From the NCBI GenBank assembly GCA_002104905.1, contig MCFE01000796.1:1-35388 (forward strand): a stretch of 35,388 nucleotides of DNA. Direction: 5' to 3'. Made by a program: the position numbers and the translations under genes. Under the pieces are notes generated by a model, which saw only the letters and a program-made list of their open reading frames with translations, had not been told where the DNA came from and searched no databases. Every line of letters starts with the position of its first letter. Position 1 is the first letter of the stretch. Positions 22,401 through 31,772 of this stretch are shown here, piece after piece. The DNA is from Basidiobolus meristosporus CBS 931.73. Taxonomy: Eukaryota > Basidiobolomycota > Basidiobolomycetes > Basidiobolales > Basidiobolaceae.

Positions 22401-22625
22401 AATCAAGGATGTATACAACTAGGTAGAAATCCAACTTTTCATGCTAGAACCAAGCACATAGATATTAGACATCATTTCATAGGTGAAGCTTTAGAGAATA
22501 ACTTAGTTAGCTTAGTTTACTGTTCTACAGATGAAATGATTGCAGACATATTTACCAAACCATTAGCTAGAGACAAGTTTAAATATCTTAGGTCAAAATT
22601 AGGACTAGTCAGTATGAACATTTAG
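19408..22625 (+). pseudogene. pol: Copia Pol: protease, integrase, RT, RNase H, with two breaks
   Basis: The protease motif WYIDSGASQHFT lies near 19510-19550. A one-base deletion near 19650 (stop TAA 19651) shifts the frame; the +1 frame continues with NLLSVSKA. Integrase: zinc-binding H..H..C..C (WHRRFGHINF..CEACIYGKQ), then the catalytic D, D, E in HSDLCGP, SDNGGEY and NGVAEQA. An in-frame TAG at 20649 interrupts the integrase C-terminal part; the same frame continues to 22625. Reverse transcriptase: WVFKTKYKADG, MDVKTAFLSGELDE, KSLYGLKQSPRAWN, and the catalytic YVDDL at about 21645. RNase H: YSDADWGQNLEDRRFTTGY, ALSTTEAEYMA, TKHIDIRHHFI. All catalytic residues are present, so the breaks look young. 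The order integrase before RT defines copia. Confidence 0.92.
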
Positions 22626-22627
22626 CT

Positions 22628-22636
22628 GAGTGGGAG
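22628..22636 (+). promoter_or_regulatory. Polypurine tract for plus-strand priming
   Basis: GAGTGGGAG lies directly before the 3' LTR, the position required for plus-strand DNA synthesis of an LTR retrotransposon, and starts two bases after the pol stop codon. Confidence 0.65.
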
Positions 22637-22985
22637 TGTTGTAAAAATTTGTATTTCCACCTAAATACTCACCTAACTTATTCACTTAGATCATCACCTT
22701 CAAATCCTAGAGAATACTGACCAAATTCCTTGGCGGGATTTACTTGGAATATTTTCACCAAAATACCAGGTACCCAGAACATGAAAATTCTCAAAGTTGT
22801 CCAAACAGCCCCAAACTTTGCACACATGTTCTTGGGACCTTCCTTAACCTATTCTACGTGTTTGTAATGCCAAGACCAGGTAAAAGTATAAATACCACTT
22901 TTACATTCAATAAATCATTAAGTGAAAAACACATAATCTACTTGTTCTCCAAATCACTTTCAATATCTCCAAGACTCTTACAACA
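22637..22985 (+). repeat. 3' LTR of the copia element
   Basis: 349 bp, about 97 percent identical by eye to the 5' LTR. Differences include one extra A in the first A-run, 'atactc' for 'atattc', 'ggcggg' for 'gtcggg', and 'cacacatg' for 'catacttg'. The CCTTTT target duplication follows at 22986. Confidence 0.93.
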
Positions 22986-24300
22986 CCTTTTACGCTATGC
23001 ATAGATCACCAAGCCCTTGTATATATCTACAGCCAAAAGACTTTAACTCCAATGCAAACCTATTGGCTAGTTCTCTACTTGATTAGAAATATACAGTTTT
23101 TCATTGCCCAGCAATTCTTGTCATCCTGCATAGCCATCTTTCAGGACTCTTTCTAAAATCACCTTGAGAGGGACATATGATTATTGATATAAAAGTATAC
23201 TCACTACAACTTCCAAAATAGCTCCTCAACTGGATTTAGCAACCTGGAAAACCCCATCTGCAAAAGAAAGGAAAACCTTGATACCTAGGAGTCATTTGCT
23301 TGGCCACTTTGGAGCTAACACACTAATGAAGAAGCTTCACTGCAATGGATATCACTGGCTAAATATCAAAGCTGACTTCTAAGAATTTGCCAAGTCTGGT
23401 TGAGAATGCCAGCTTTAAAATTTCAGCCACCATGGATTTCACCCTTTGAGTTCCATATATACAAGCCTTCCTATGGATCATATAGCAATCAATCTAACTG
23501 GTTCTTTTGCTATAAGTGATTATGATATTCACTACCTCTATGTAATTTTAGACTTCTGTACACAGTTTGTGTTCCTCAATGTGCTCACAGATAGTATGTA
23601 GTCACAATTGCATATGCACTATTCAAGCAATTCCACCTTTTGAAATTCCCCAAAATCATTCAATTGCATAACAAAAAAGAATTTGTAAATTATTTGGTTA
23701 AAACCCTCTACCCAAATAGTAGTATTGACCACTGTCTGATCAGTCCTTATCACCCCAAGGTAAATTGGCTTGCAGAAAGATATGCCCAGACCTCATTGAA
23801 CATTATCACAAAATCTATCAAAGGTATCAAGAGGAATTGGGACAACTATATTCCTGCTGAATAATATGCTATCAACACTAAAGCTGATGCTCTTCATGAA
23901 TCAGCACAGTTTTCTGTGAGGCCTGGAAGATGCTCCAATCACTTCAACAATTACAAGAGTACAGAGTTCTCCAATTTCAAGACAGGCATGTTGAAGAGCC
24001 AACTTTAGTACCTTGTCAACAAAGCCTACCATGCTATCAGTACCAGAAGTTAAGCCTCTCAACAAAAGATGCCCTCAGTGTACTCCTCAATACACAGGAA
24101 TAGTGGCTTCCCTGATGGATCATTTGTCATGACACCAGATCTGTACCAAGAATCCAAGCCTGGCCCAAAGTATGAGGGTCCATTCATGGTTGTAAGATGC
24201 ACCACTGGAGGATCATACATACTTCAAGAAAAGATGTATCCACCATCTTCACTCAAACCTACATCTCTAGACCCAGTACATTGAAATTATAAGAAGCTGA
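22986..24300 (+). pseudogene. Ty3/gypsy RNase H and integrase relic (right of nested copia)
   Basis: Resumes the gypsy frame interrupted at 18303: FTLCIDHQALVYIYS is the RNase H 'DH.AL' motif. Near 23295-23400 comes the integrase zinc-binding start (HLLGHFGANTLMKKLH..W). Near 23470-23600 is the 'MDHIAINLTG' equivalent and a degenerate core. The frame 23640-23864 has LISPYHPKVNWLAERYAQT, the gypsy integrase region with the catalytic Glu of 'NGLAER'. The frame 24069-24284 has a C-terminal integrase motif (PKYEGPFMVVRCTTGGSYIL). Stops and frameshifts separate the pieces, so it cannot be active. Confidence 0.85.
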
Positions 24301-24640
24301 AGCGACTGTGGATCAATGCCCTAAGAGAAAAATTAAGAAATGGCCAGCAAATTACCATCCTAATATCAGCTGAATTCCACGTTTCTCAGAATTGACAACT
24401 CTCCACATTTCTGTTGTTAGCTTTTGAGCAGGCAAGCAAACAAGCTCTCCAGGAGGAGACCAGACCAACTAGCATCCATGCCAAGTTTGGCAATTAGGTG
24501 CCTATTACTTCTGTCAAATATTGCATTTGAAATTTTGAACCAAAAACACCAGCTGAATACCAGCAAAATACTATTTGAATACCAGCTGAAAATCAGATGA
24601 ATTCCAAGTCTGAGATTTCTCATAGGGTGGTAGAGAAGAA
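24301..24640 (+). repeat. Gypsy 3' non-coding or LTR region
   Basis: Follows the integrase relic directly and matches 2340-2477 plus 2826-3040, which shows it to be a repeated element end. It contains repeats of 'ccagctgaata'. The minus-strand 88-codon frame at 24417-24683 is a chance frame within it. Confidence 0.55.
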
Positions 24641-24944
24641 TCAAATTGCCTTCAAATAGGCAAGTGCATAGGTTATGATACAATATACAACAGCAGGGAA
24701 CCTTACACCTGCACTGATGAAGTTACCAATGTTAAGCAGTATTGGAGCTGCAGAGGAGCCCAGAAGACATCAGAAAGACCTCTTCTGGGAGGAAGAGTTG
24801 TAGTGCATCAACATTTGAGCTTAGCCAATTCTTCAAAGGTAGAAAATCTAGTACCCACACTGAATTTCCCTAACCAAGATATAATTATTTCCAGGCATGA
24901 GTTATTTTATCTAATATCAGAATCTATTCTAGCTATTGATGTAG

Positions 24945-25277
24945 CTATTGAGTTGTCACCTAAATACCAATGCTAATTCAGTCACAAAGATCTTATTCTG
25001 TGATTAGCATTTTGTCTTGGTCAAACTTCTTGTTGGGAATTACTTAGAATATCCTCACTACATAGTCAGGAATCCAGATTGTGACCTTTCCCAAAGTTGT
25101 CCAAAAGCCTCCAGACTCTGCACACATGTTCTTAGGACCTGTCTTTTCAAGCTCTACATATTTGCTTGCCTTACTTTATCAGAAGTTTAGTCACCATATT
25201 TTGGATCATTGAATCAACAAGTGAGAAACATGTAAATCATCTAATTTTCCACATACTCCTCAAAATATTGCAACAGC
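24945..25277 (+). repeat. Diverged copia LTR relic
   Basis: Keeps the block order of the 18304 LTR: 'cacctaaata', 'gtcacaaagatct', 'aacttcttgttgggaattacttagaatat', 'cccaaagttgtccaaaagcctcc', 'tgcacacatgttcttaggacct', 'aagtgagaaacatgtaaatcatct' and 'ttgcaaca'. More diverged than the LTRs at 2478, 18304 and 22637. No target duplication is evident. Confidence 0.75.
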
Positions 25278-26310
25278 TATCATACCTGATCCATTTTCAT
25301 GTGATCATTATACTATCAGCTAAACTGCCACACCTTTGCAGGTGATAGTCATCTGAGATCAATCAAAGCATTGAGCAGTTGCCATGACATCTGCTAATTG
25401 AAGATGCAATTATCTTTTTTCTCATCTTACTATTGACATTTGTATGGATTTCAATTAATCCCGTCTCTTGGTGCTTACTAATGAAACTTGATCAGAAATG
25501 CTTAAATGCAGCTTACTGAGCCCCATGGTTTAATGTGTGTCTCAACAAAATTAAGAATTCAGCAATTCTGTTCTAGTTTCTACCCAAGCTTAGCATATCT
25601 AGAGCACCCACAAATACCAAGCCTGGCTTGCATGGCAAACCAGCTCTGTTGCCTCTATAGCCAAGCTCAGCTTTATCCAAGACCAATATTAGACCAGAAT
25701 CATTCTGCTTATATTTCTATCATACTGTGACAGCTTCGAGATTCTGCGTTTAATTGTCCCTTTGGTTTAGTGAGACCATTTATGAATTTTATTACACTTT
25801 GCTTTTGGATACAGTGATCTGTTTAAATCCTGCTCTGTGGTAAGTATTCTACCAGCAACAGCTCCCTGGGGTTAAGCTACAGGCATTTTGCTCAGCATTG
25901 ATGCAATGACTATTTGCAACATTGATTTATCTTGTGCAAAAAGCTCAGTGCTTCCTGCAAAGATCAAATGTAACATATGCACTTTGTTTTCCAAGTGTTT
26001 TGCAAATTTGTCTAATTCTTTGTAATGTCTTTTTGACACAATGACTTGTCCTAATATATCATCAAAGCTGAATACATCTTATAGGCTTCTTTCTTTCTCC
26101 TTCCTGGGTTGTAGTAAGTTGGCTCCTATTTATTGTTTCACATGTACCAAGTGTGAGAGTCATCAGCAAAGGGGACTTGGATTTGACCAAGCTGGTTGGG
26201 ATCACTTACCAAATAGAATAATATTGGATGTTATGATGAAGTTCTATATATTGATGGCTTTGAGATACACTATACTTCATGCTCAAACTTCATGCCATTC
26301 AAGATATTAT
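25278..26310. other. AT-rich, CpG-poor repeat DNA
   Basis: Short frames at 25506-25730 and 26041-26325 show no recognisable domain. Composition returns to CpG-normal near 26310-26340. Confidence 0.5.
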
Positions 26311-26958
26311 ATTACGCTTAACTAAGACACAGCTAAGGCGTTGAATTCAGCTCAAAGCTTTATTCAGAGCATCACTTCTACGCTATACAGAAGTTTGTGA
26401 GAGTGCCTCCAGGCTGCTCCCCGTATCCTCATGGCGTAGTTGAAGCAATGTAGAAATTACTAATATCCAATAGCTTTTGGCTTCTGTATTAATGCCAGGA
26501 TCTGCGACAGTGATAATAACAGTGCCACTTTGAAAGCAAGTCATTCAAGGGTTTAAATCGCGGGATGATTGTTCGGTAATGCCAGTCATATGATTAAGCC
26601 GCACTTCATAAGGACTAAGCAGGCAGAAATCCAACTCCACACTTGGGTCTAGATACGTCGATCAAGCCACAACAAGCAGCTGAGTTTGTTCCCAATACTG
26701 TCAAATAATAGTTTTCCATATTCCCGGTAAAAATTCCTCAATCAACTTATATTTTGCAGGGTGATTAACTGCATTTGGATTATTAATTTAATAATAGTGA
26801 TATTACCTTGCTGAATGCGCGTTGACTACTGGAAACACTTTCAACCTTGATATGTCACCGACTTTCTTTCGAGATTGTCCCACCATATTGAGCAACCTAG
26901 ATGTCTTTAACAGCAGCATTCTCGAATATCCTCACAAAGCTGTGTAAGGTCACCTGAA
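26311..26958. other. CpG-normal island start, unassigned
   Basis: No supported gene. A minus-strand AATAAA (26359-26364) could be the polyadenylation signal of a minus-strand transcript from the island, but I find no complete frame that would use it. Confidence 0.35.
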
Positions 26959-27312
26959 CTAAGAGGCCCACCCAAATGGATTTTTATTTGCTGCAGAGGG
27001 CGAGCTGCTTTGATTTTGATAGCTGAAAGGATTGGCATCGCTGAATAATTGCCAATCTGGTTTGCACCATGTTGAAGCTCTGGTAGCTACAATATCAGTG
27101 GCTTTGCCAAGAACGTGACCAGTCACGGATACCCCGCTAATGTATATACATGGATGATAGGCTAAATATGAGGAGATACTGATTATCCAATTTTGTGTAG
27201 AATCTTGATTTACGATTCCCGAGACGATTCCCAAGATGATTCCCGAAACGATTCCCAAGATCAGATGGACCAGATCATGACCTAACCATAAGTACCTCAC
27301 GAAACTGATCAT
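26959..27312 (-). CDS. Uncertain 117-residue ORF with an octapeptide repeat
   Basis: I do not recognise this frame. It has a hydrophobic segment that includes two copies of ILGIVSGI (encoded by the 12-bp tandem repeat at 27214-27261), a Ser/Thr/Gly-rich middle, and a polar Asn/Ser-rich C-terminus. A TATAAAA sequence overlaps its ATG, so that ATG cannot be the normal start of a transcript begun from that box. It may be an exon of a gene whose other parts I cannot see, a decayed gene, or a chance frame. It lies downstream of the small secreted protein gene on the same strand. Confidence 0.25.
   Translation of the reverse strand: MISFVRYLWLGHDLVHLILGIVSGIILGIVSGIVNQDSTQNWIISISSYLAYHPCIYISGVSVTGHVLGKATDIVATRASTWCKPDWQLFSDANPFSYQNQSSSPSAANKNPFGWAS
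27214..27261. repeat. 12-bp tandem repeat, four copies
   Basis: GATTCCCGAGAC, GATTCCCAAGAT, GATTCCCGAAAC, GATTCCCAAGAT in tandem, equal to two copies of a 24-bp unit. On the minus strand it encodes a repeated ILGIVSGI within the uncertain ORF at 26959-27312. Confidence 0.85.
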
Positions 27313-27393
27313 TTTATACTGAATTAATAACCACGTGCATATTGATTAGTAAGTGATGTTTTTATCTTGGGCAACGCTTTGGATTTTAATTGC

Positions 27394-27399
27394 TTTATT
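27394..27399 (-). terminator. Polyadenylation signal of the small secreted protein gene
   Basis: AATAAA on the minus strand, 20 nt after the end of the stop codon at 27419, a usual distance in fungi. Confidence 0.5.
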
Positions 27400-27418
27400 G
27401 TGCCTTCTGGCCGAAACA

Positions 27419-27706
27419 TCAGTTATTTTTGTTGACCTTGGGTGGAGTATAGACCGGGGGCAAGGAAGGCCTTGCGCAATCGGTGGTCTGTAAGTAAGCA
27501 TCGGTTGTTGCGCGATGAGGTTGTTTGATTTGAATTCTTCTCTGTAGATTTTCCCGCTCCACCTGATGAATTTGAGAAAGTAATTTGCCAATACGCGGAT
27601 CCACGGAAGCAGGCAACTGACCGTTCGACTCGGATCCTGGATGTTGAAAAGCCTCGATAGCACTGAAGAGTGCCACAGTAGCTATGAAAGCATTAGTAAA
27701 CAGCAT
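27419..27706 (-). CDS. Small secreted protein, 95 residues
   Basis: The protein begins MLFTNAFIATVALFSAIEA, a clear signal peptide with likely cleavage after residue 19. The mature part is about 76 residues, polar, rich in Gln, Arg and Pro, with one cysteine and a dibasic Arg-Arg site near residue 56 that could be cut by a Kex2-type protease. I recognise no family. Support for a real gene comes from a TATA box 38 nt upstream of the ATG, a good start context (CTAACAATG), normal CpG content, and AATAAA 20 nt past the stop. It is transcribed divergently from the DUF3472-like gene at 28191, with 484 bp between the start codons. A role as an effector-like or surface peptide is possible but not shown. 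Confidence 0.68.
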   Translation of the reverse strand: MLFTNAFIATVALFSAIEAFQHPGSESNGQLPASVDPRIGKLLSQIHQVERENLQRRIQIKQPHRATTDAYLQTTDCARPSLPPVYTPPKVNKNN

Positions 27707-27738
27707 TGTTAGGAATTCTGAATGCGCTGAATTGCCGT

Positions 27739-27744
27739 CTTATA
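27739..27744 (-). promoter_or_regulatory. TATA box of the small secreted protein gene
   Basis: TATAAG on the minus strand (context AATATAAGAC), beginning 38 nt before the ATG at 27706. Confidence 0.5.
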
Positions 27745-28151
27745 TTGCTGCTCTGTGGGAGTATACAAACGTTCTAGAATAAGTGACGAATCCATGGAAT
27801 ACTCTCTGGAAAGAAGCATATCACATCTCAAGCGACAACTGCGCGAAGAAGAGTGCCAGACTAGTCACATGGGATAAGCCTGATTTCTCTTGTTCAGGCA
27901 GAGATGCCATTTGGTAAGTGCCTGACCTCCTCATTCAAGCCACTGAAGGCTTTTGTGGCACCGTAGCAAGCTTTTACCGATATCTTTCTCCACGGAGTCA
28001 AAGTATGAAGACGATCTCTAGCACGTGGATTTTCAGCCTCGTTGAGTGAGACGTGCCAAAGGAAGTTGTGGCTGAATTTAGACTGAGCAATGGCATTGGT
28101 GTAGATAGAATGCAAATGGAAATGCGCGAGAAAAAAGCTATTAAACTGATG

Positions 28152-28159
28152 TATAAATA
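28152..28159 (+). promoter_or_regulatory. TATA box of the second DUF3472-like gene
   Basis: A perfect TATAAATA beginning 39 nt before the ATG at 28191. It lies in the 484-bp intergenic region shared with the divergent small secreted protein gene. Confidence 0.65.
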
Positions 28160-28190
28160 GCCGTAGTCGTTTGGGCAGTCAGACATTATT

Positions 28191-29012
28191 ATGTTTAGCA
28201 AAATCCGCACTCTAACCTTAGTCCTAGTGCTAGGGCTTCTTGTAGGATGTACCGCAATGTACAACGATCCTGACTTTCCGAATTGGAACGTTGGGCCAGT
28301 GAAGAGCTTTGAGTCCGATCTGTTGATCCCTGACGGCATGGCCCCTCCGACCACCTACTGGAACCCTGCAGGGTTTGGAACTGGCTATTTTGGGTTTCAG
28401 ACGTTGGATACTTCCGAGGACAGGGTGCTTATCTTCTCCGTATGGAATCTCAAGAACACCACGACCGAAGTCATCAAGATGGGCGAGAATGTCTGGCACA
28501 CATCCTTCTATGAGATGGGGGGCTGGGGTACCCATGCCTTTATGAACTATCATTGGCAAACAGGTGTTACATACCGCGTGAAAATCGAAGCCGAATGGGT
28601 GGGCAACGATACCGTCTTCACCGCCTCGTTTAGGGTGAATGATCAATGGCACTTTTTTGCCAGTATCAAAGGCATTGGCTTTGGCAATTATAGTCTCGAT
28701 TCCGACACTGGAATCTACCAGTTCCTGGAGGATTTTGGTGGGACTGTTAACCAAACGCGAAAGGGTATCTATAGCAGACAGTGCTATCGCATTGAAGGAT
28801 GTGATTTTTGCTATCCCAATTGGGGCGGCTACATCTCTCAAGCCTGCTGCATTCCTTGCTGGGGCGCCGGTGTAATCCCGTCTGGAGAAGGTACCTATCT
28901 GGCCTTTGACGGAAATCCACTGGGGACTGAGGATTGCAATCATGTGGTAAATGTTTGGCTTAACTACAATCACTGCGCTATGGATGAATATAGTCATGCA
29001 ATCAATGCCTGA
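28191..29012 (+). CDS. Secreted DUF3472-like protein, cysteine-rich variant without chitin-binding domain
   Basis: 273 residues, intronless. Residues 1 to about 22 form a signal peptide with a long Leu/Val core. The rest aligns with the protein at 13232-14224: TTYWNPAGFGTGYFGFQ against QTYWEAIGWNNGYLGMQ, VLIFSVWNL against VFLFSLWDN, GGWGTHAFMNYHW against NEGTGSHMQYFYPW, and YQFLEDF against FDQFLEN. The match supports a DUF3472-like (PF11958) fold. It differs in two ways. Seven Cys residues lie between about 198 and 224, where the paralogue has Tyr/Ser/Gly. There is no hevein domain; the protein ends shortly after a LNYNHCAMDEY segment. The 'LVGC' in the signal peptide resembles a bacterial lipobox, but that has no meaning in a fungus. 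A TATA box lies 39 nt upstream and AATAAA lies 16 nt after the stop. Function is unknown. Confidence 0.85.
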   Translation: MFSKIRTLTLVLVLGLLVGCTAMYNDPDFPNWNVGPVKSFESDLLIPDGMAPPTTYWNPAGFGTGYFGFQTLDTSEDRVLIFSVWNLKNTTTEVIKMGENVWHTSFYEMGGWGTHAFMNYHWQTGVTYRVKIEAEWVGNDTVFTASFRVNDQWHFFASIKGIGFGNYSLDSDTGIYQFLEDFGGTVNQTRKGIYSRQCYRIEGCDFCYPNWGGYISQACCIPCWGAGVIPSGEGTYLAFDGNPLGTEDCNHVVNVWLNYNHCAMDEYSHAINA

Positions 29013-29027
29013 CTGTTGCACTTCATG

Positions 29028-29033
29028 AATAAA
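29028..29033 (+). terminator. Polyadenylation signal of the second DUF3472-like gene
   Basis: AATAAA, starting 16 nt after the stop codon at 29010-29012, followed by a T-rich stretch. Confidence 0.55.
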
Positions 29034-29384
29034 GTTATCGTTTTATTGCTTACACAAGTCCCCCACTCATATTTTAGAAAGAGTATTTCAAGCCATTATT
29101 TGTATGTCTGCCTCAGTAGCAAAGCTTTGGCTGGAGCGTGAAGGCCATAATGACTCTTATGCAGATTGCTATATTCATTGCAATCCTATGCCGTGTATGG
29201 CACTAATACAGAAATTCAACATCACACTTACCTTTCTGCTATTGCGAATATTTAGCTTACGCCTAAGCCACTCATATAACATTTGATTCTACTTATGTTA
29301 CCGCCAAGTTATGAACTGTTTACTAATATTTAGTTTGTCATATATTAGTTAGTTCTCACAATTAGTCAACGTCTAGTGGTGTTT
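29034..29384. other. 3' flank of the DUF3472-like gene
   Basis: No supported gene. A 60-codon frame at 29104-29286 has no features. Composition passes from CpG-normal to repeat-like. Confidence 0.4.
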
Positions 29385-29586
29385 GATATTCTCAAGCTTG
29401 CGCAAAAGCCCCCAGACTTGGCACGCAGGTTACCAGAGCCTCCCCTCAGACACTTTTATCATCAGCTTATAAAGTTTCTTTATAAAGTAACAGCAACTTT
29501 TTAACTCAATAAAATAACAACCAAATAATGTGAATTTCTTCTAGCTGCCCAAGTTACCTCCAATACTACCTAGAGCCTTGCAAAAC
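29385..29586 (+). repeat. 3' half of a diverged copia-family LTR
   Basis: Follows the second half of the 18304 LTR: 'gatattctcaagcttgcgcaaaagccccc', 'ggcacgcaggtt', 'ttaactcaataaaataac', 'ctagctgcccaagttacctccaatactacct' and 'gagccttgcaaaa'. It lies about 370 bp from the DUF3472-like gene and marks the end of the gene island. Confidence 0.55.
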
Positions 29587-29714
29587 CTGTACAGTAGGCT
29601 ATGAAATGGCTGTATGGATTTCTCAAAAGAGAGTCAGCAATATTACCAATAGATACTCACACTGCTTTGAACTAGGGACTGCTTGGTAATCTATGCTGAC
29701 TTGTTCTACAGTTG

Positions 29715-30025
29715 TGTTGTAAATTTTGCAATTACACCATGAAATCCACCTAACTTGATCTTCTAGTCCACTATTTACAAATATTAGAGAGTTTTGATTA
29801 AATTCCCTGTTTGGATATACCTACAATATTTTCACCAAAATATCAGGTCCCCAGAGCATCAGATTTCTCAGTGATATCCAAGCACCCCCTAACTTTGTAC
29901 ACACGTTTTTGGGACTTGCCTGGGCATATTTCTTGTGCTTATCTTGCCAAGACCATTTAAAAATATCAACACTACTTTTCCATTGAATGAATTATTAAGT
30001 ATGAGCCATAAAATCTACTCAGCAT
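29715..30025 (+). repeat. Diverged copia LTR relic
   Basis: Starts TGTTGTAAATTTTG and keeps the LTR block order: 'ccacctaacttgatc', 'attaaattccctgtttgga', 'caatattttcaccaaaatatcaggt', 'ccccagagcat', 'tttgtacacacg', 'gccaagaccat', 'aacactacttttccattgaatga' and 'aaaatctactc'. The 3' terminus is lost. Confidence 0.75.
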
Positions 30026-31531
30026 CAATTATAGCTTACATTAATACACATATTCCTGCCAGATGTTTGATCAGAAAATGGCAGAATGCTTGTGTAATAC
30101 CTTCAAAAGCCTATGCAATTATAGGGCTAGAGCTGCTACTATTCAACCTTGAAGTATTCTTAGATTAAGTAGACATATGCCCAAGAAGTTACTGTGCCTG
30201 AGTGATCCTTGGTCTACACATAATGATAGTCAGGCCAATAACTCAATAGGTATTCACACAGCATAATACTGATGAACACTACAACCAGAACACCAGCTGA
30301 AATACACATCAGACTCAAGCCTGAAAACTGATGTAAGGGCTACAGAACAAGGCAGGGTAAGTCCTTGTTGTCAGGATATAGTTCTTACAACACAACAGCT
30401 ATTCTCTGAGTGAGTTGAAGAGCTGCTGGTGATCAAGGAAGCAATTTGATGACTCATTGAGTATGCTGAAATGCCCACAATTCACACCATTATTGTAACA
30501 TGCTTATAGGTAAGCAACTGCAGTTCTTTGCAGTGGTGACCAAAAGAATGAAAATACAATTGTTAAAAATTAGGATGTTTAGAATATATCATATGATAAA
30601 TAATAGAGGTTACACAGCTCCCAATAAAGCAGTAAAAGGGAAAGATCAAGCAAAAGTCTCTTTTAACTCATGAATTTAAGGGAGCTTCTGATACAACATG
30701 AGTATGGGACTAGCATACACACATGGCAAGTGAGATATATTGGTCATCAGCAACTAATACTATGTTGCTTATAATGCCTTGATTGAAACAAATCAGTCTA
30801 TAAACAGAAGTAAAAACATGAGGAGCATCTGCTGGTAAGAAGTTTTGACCAGAGGCTTTAACCAGACAATACATAGGAGCACAGGAGGCTGGTATGTATC
30901 TAATGTGAGAAAGAAAGAGAATATGGAGTGATCAGTCCATAAGATACCAACTTGTAGTGAAGGAAGGTATTGCACATCTATACCCATATTAAGATTATAC
31001 ATTAGGATAGTCATAGCCTGTAACTAATAAGACCCAACATTTTCTGCTCTGACTCTTTATTAGTGGTCACCTCAAGCATAATTATCAAATATAAAGCACC
31101 TAGAACATAAGAATAGACAATATTGTGTAAAGCCCTGAAGCTTTGTAAGCACACTGTTAGGTCCCTCACTAATATATTTTGAGTGATTCTTACAAAAGCC
31201 TACATATATTTATATCATTAACAAAGATATCACTTAAGGTGTTTCCATCATAAGCTTCACAATGCTATTCTGAGAGTAACATTTACATATTTGAGCACAA
31301 TAAGATAACTGGTGAGTACCATATATTTGTCTTATTCTCCAGATTGCATCCAAATACTCTCTGGAGTTTTGCAAAATACCTGATATTTGCTAGTCAAGTG
31401 CTATAGTAAATACAGAAGAAATCAATCATCTTATCATGGTGACTATTCTTAGTCAAGGAGACCGTGGGAGTAAGAAACACGCAGCAGAGACTTTTAGATG
31501 AGGATTAGCAAGAATGTATGTAGAAAGCAAT
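30026..31531. other. AT-rich, CpG-poor subtelomeric DNA
   Basis: No gene. The 73-codon minus-strand frame at 30793-31014 is unsupported. A short 'caccagctgaa' stretch near 30290 recalls the gypsy 3' region but is too short to call. This is the sequence directly on the centromere side of the LINE array. Confidence 0.5.
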
Positions 31532-31772
31532 TTAGGGGGGATGATAATAACCACATGGTGAAATATTTATTTAAATCTTAAATAAAGAAGCCAAGTTTAT
31601 ATATGAATATTTGAGATGCAGGAAGCCTACAAGATAAACTTGGACTTTGCTGTATCCCAAATATCCTGAATATCAAAGTCTAGAGGAGAGTGTAGCAAGA
31701 CTGCTTGTTCACTGTAGTATTTCTTGAGGAAGTTTGTGACTTGAAGGGAAGGATAGTTTTTCAACAAGCTGG
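31532..31772 (-). mobile_element. ORF1-type LINE copy, 5'-truncated (copy D)
   Basis: The 3' end on the centromere side is TTAGGGGGG followed by a 3' UTR with 'ggtgaaatatttattt' and 'aataaagaagcc'. The coding part 31627-31770 (minus, open, 47 codons plus TAG) aligns with the C-terminus of ORF1 in copy A: FLKKYYSEQAVLLHSPLD against FLKDYYISQAYLLHSPMN. It is truncated at 31772, where 'ggttaggggaggggaggg' leads into copy C. It is the innermost unit of the terminal array. Confidence 0.8.

Larger units (their letters stand above)
18304..22985 (+). mobile_element. Nearly complete Ty1/copia LTR retrotransposon, nested in gypsy
   Basis: A 4.68-kb element with two ~348-bp LTRs (TGTTGTAA...TTACAACA) differing at only about ten positions by eye, so a fairly recent insertion. 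In order: LTR, half-tRNA-type primer binding site, gag with zinc knuckle, protease, integrase, reverse transcriptase, RNase H (Pseudoviridae order), polypurine tract, LTR. Flanked by CCTTTT on both sides (18298-18303 and 22986-22991). The coding region has three breaks: TAG at 19405, a one-base deletion near 19650, and TAG at 20649. CpG is strongly depleted relative to the gene islands. Confidence 0.95.

Noticed and set aside
28191-28260. Lipobox-like LVGC suggesting a bacterial lipoprotein
   Set aside because: Telomere, TATA/AATAAA signals and neighbouring spliced gene show a fungus; this is an ordinary secretion signal.
27540-29021. Long antisense frame 28230-29021 on the minus strand opposite the DUF3472-like gene
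   Set aside because: It is a shadow of the real gene: the plus-strand frame has a signal peptide, a paralogue, a TATA box and a polyadenylation signal.
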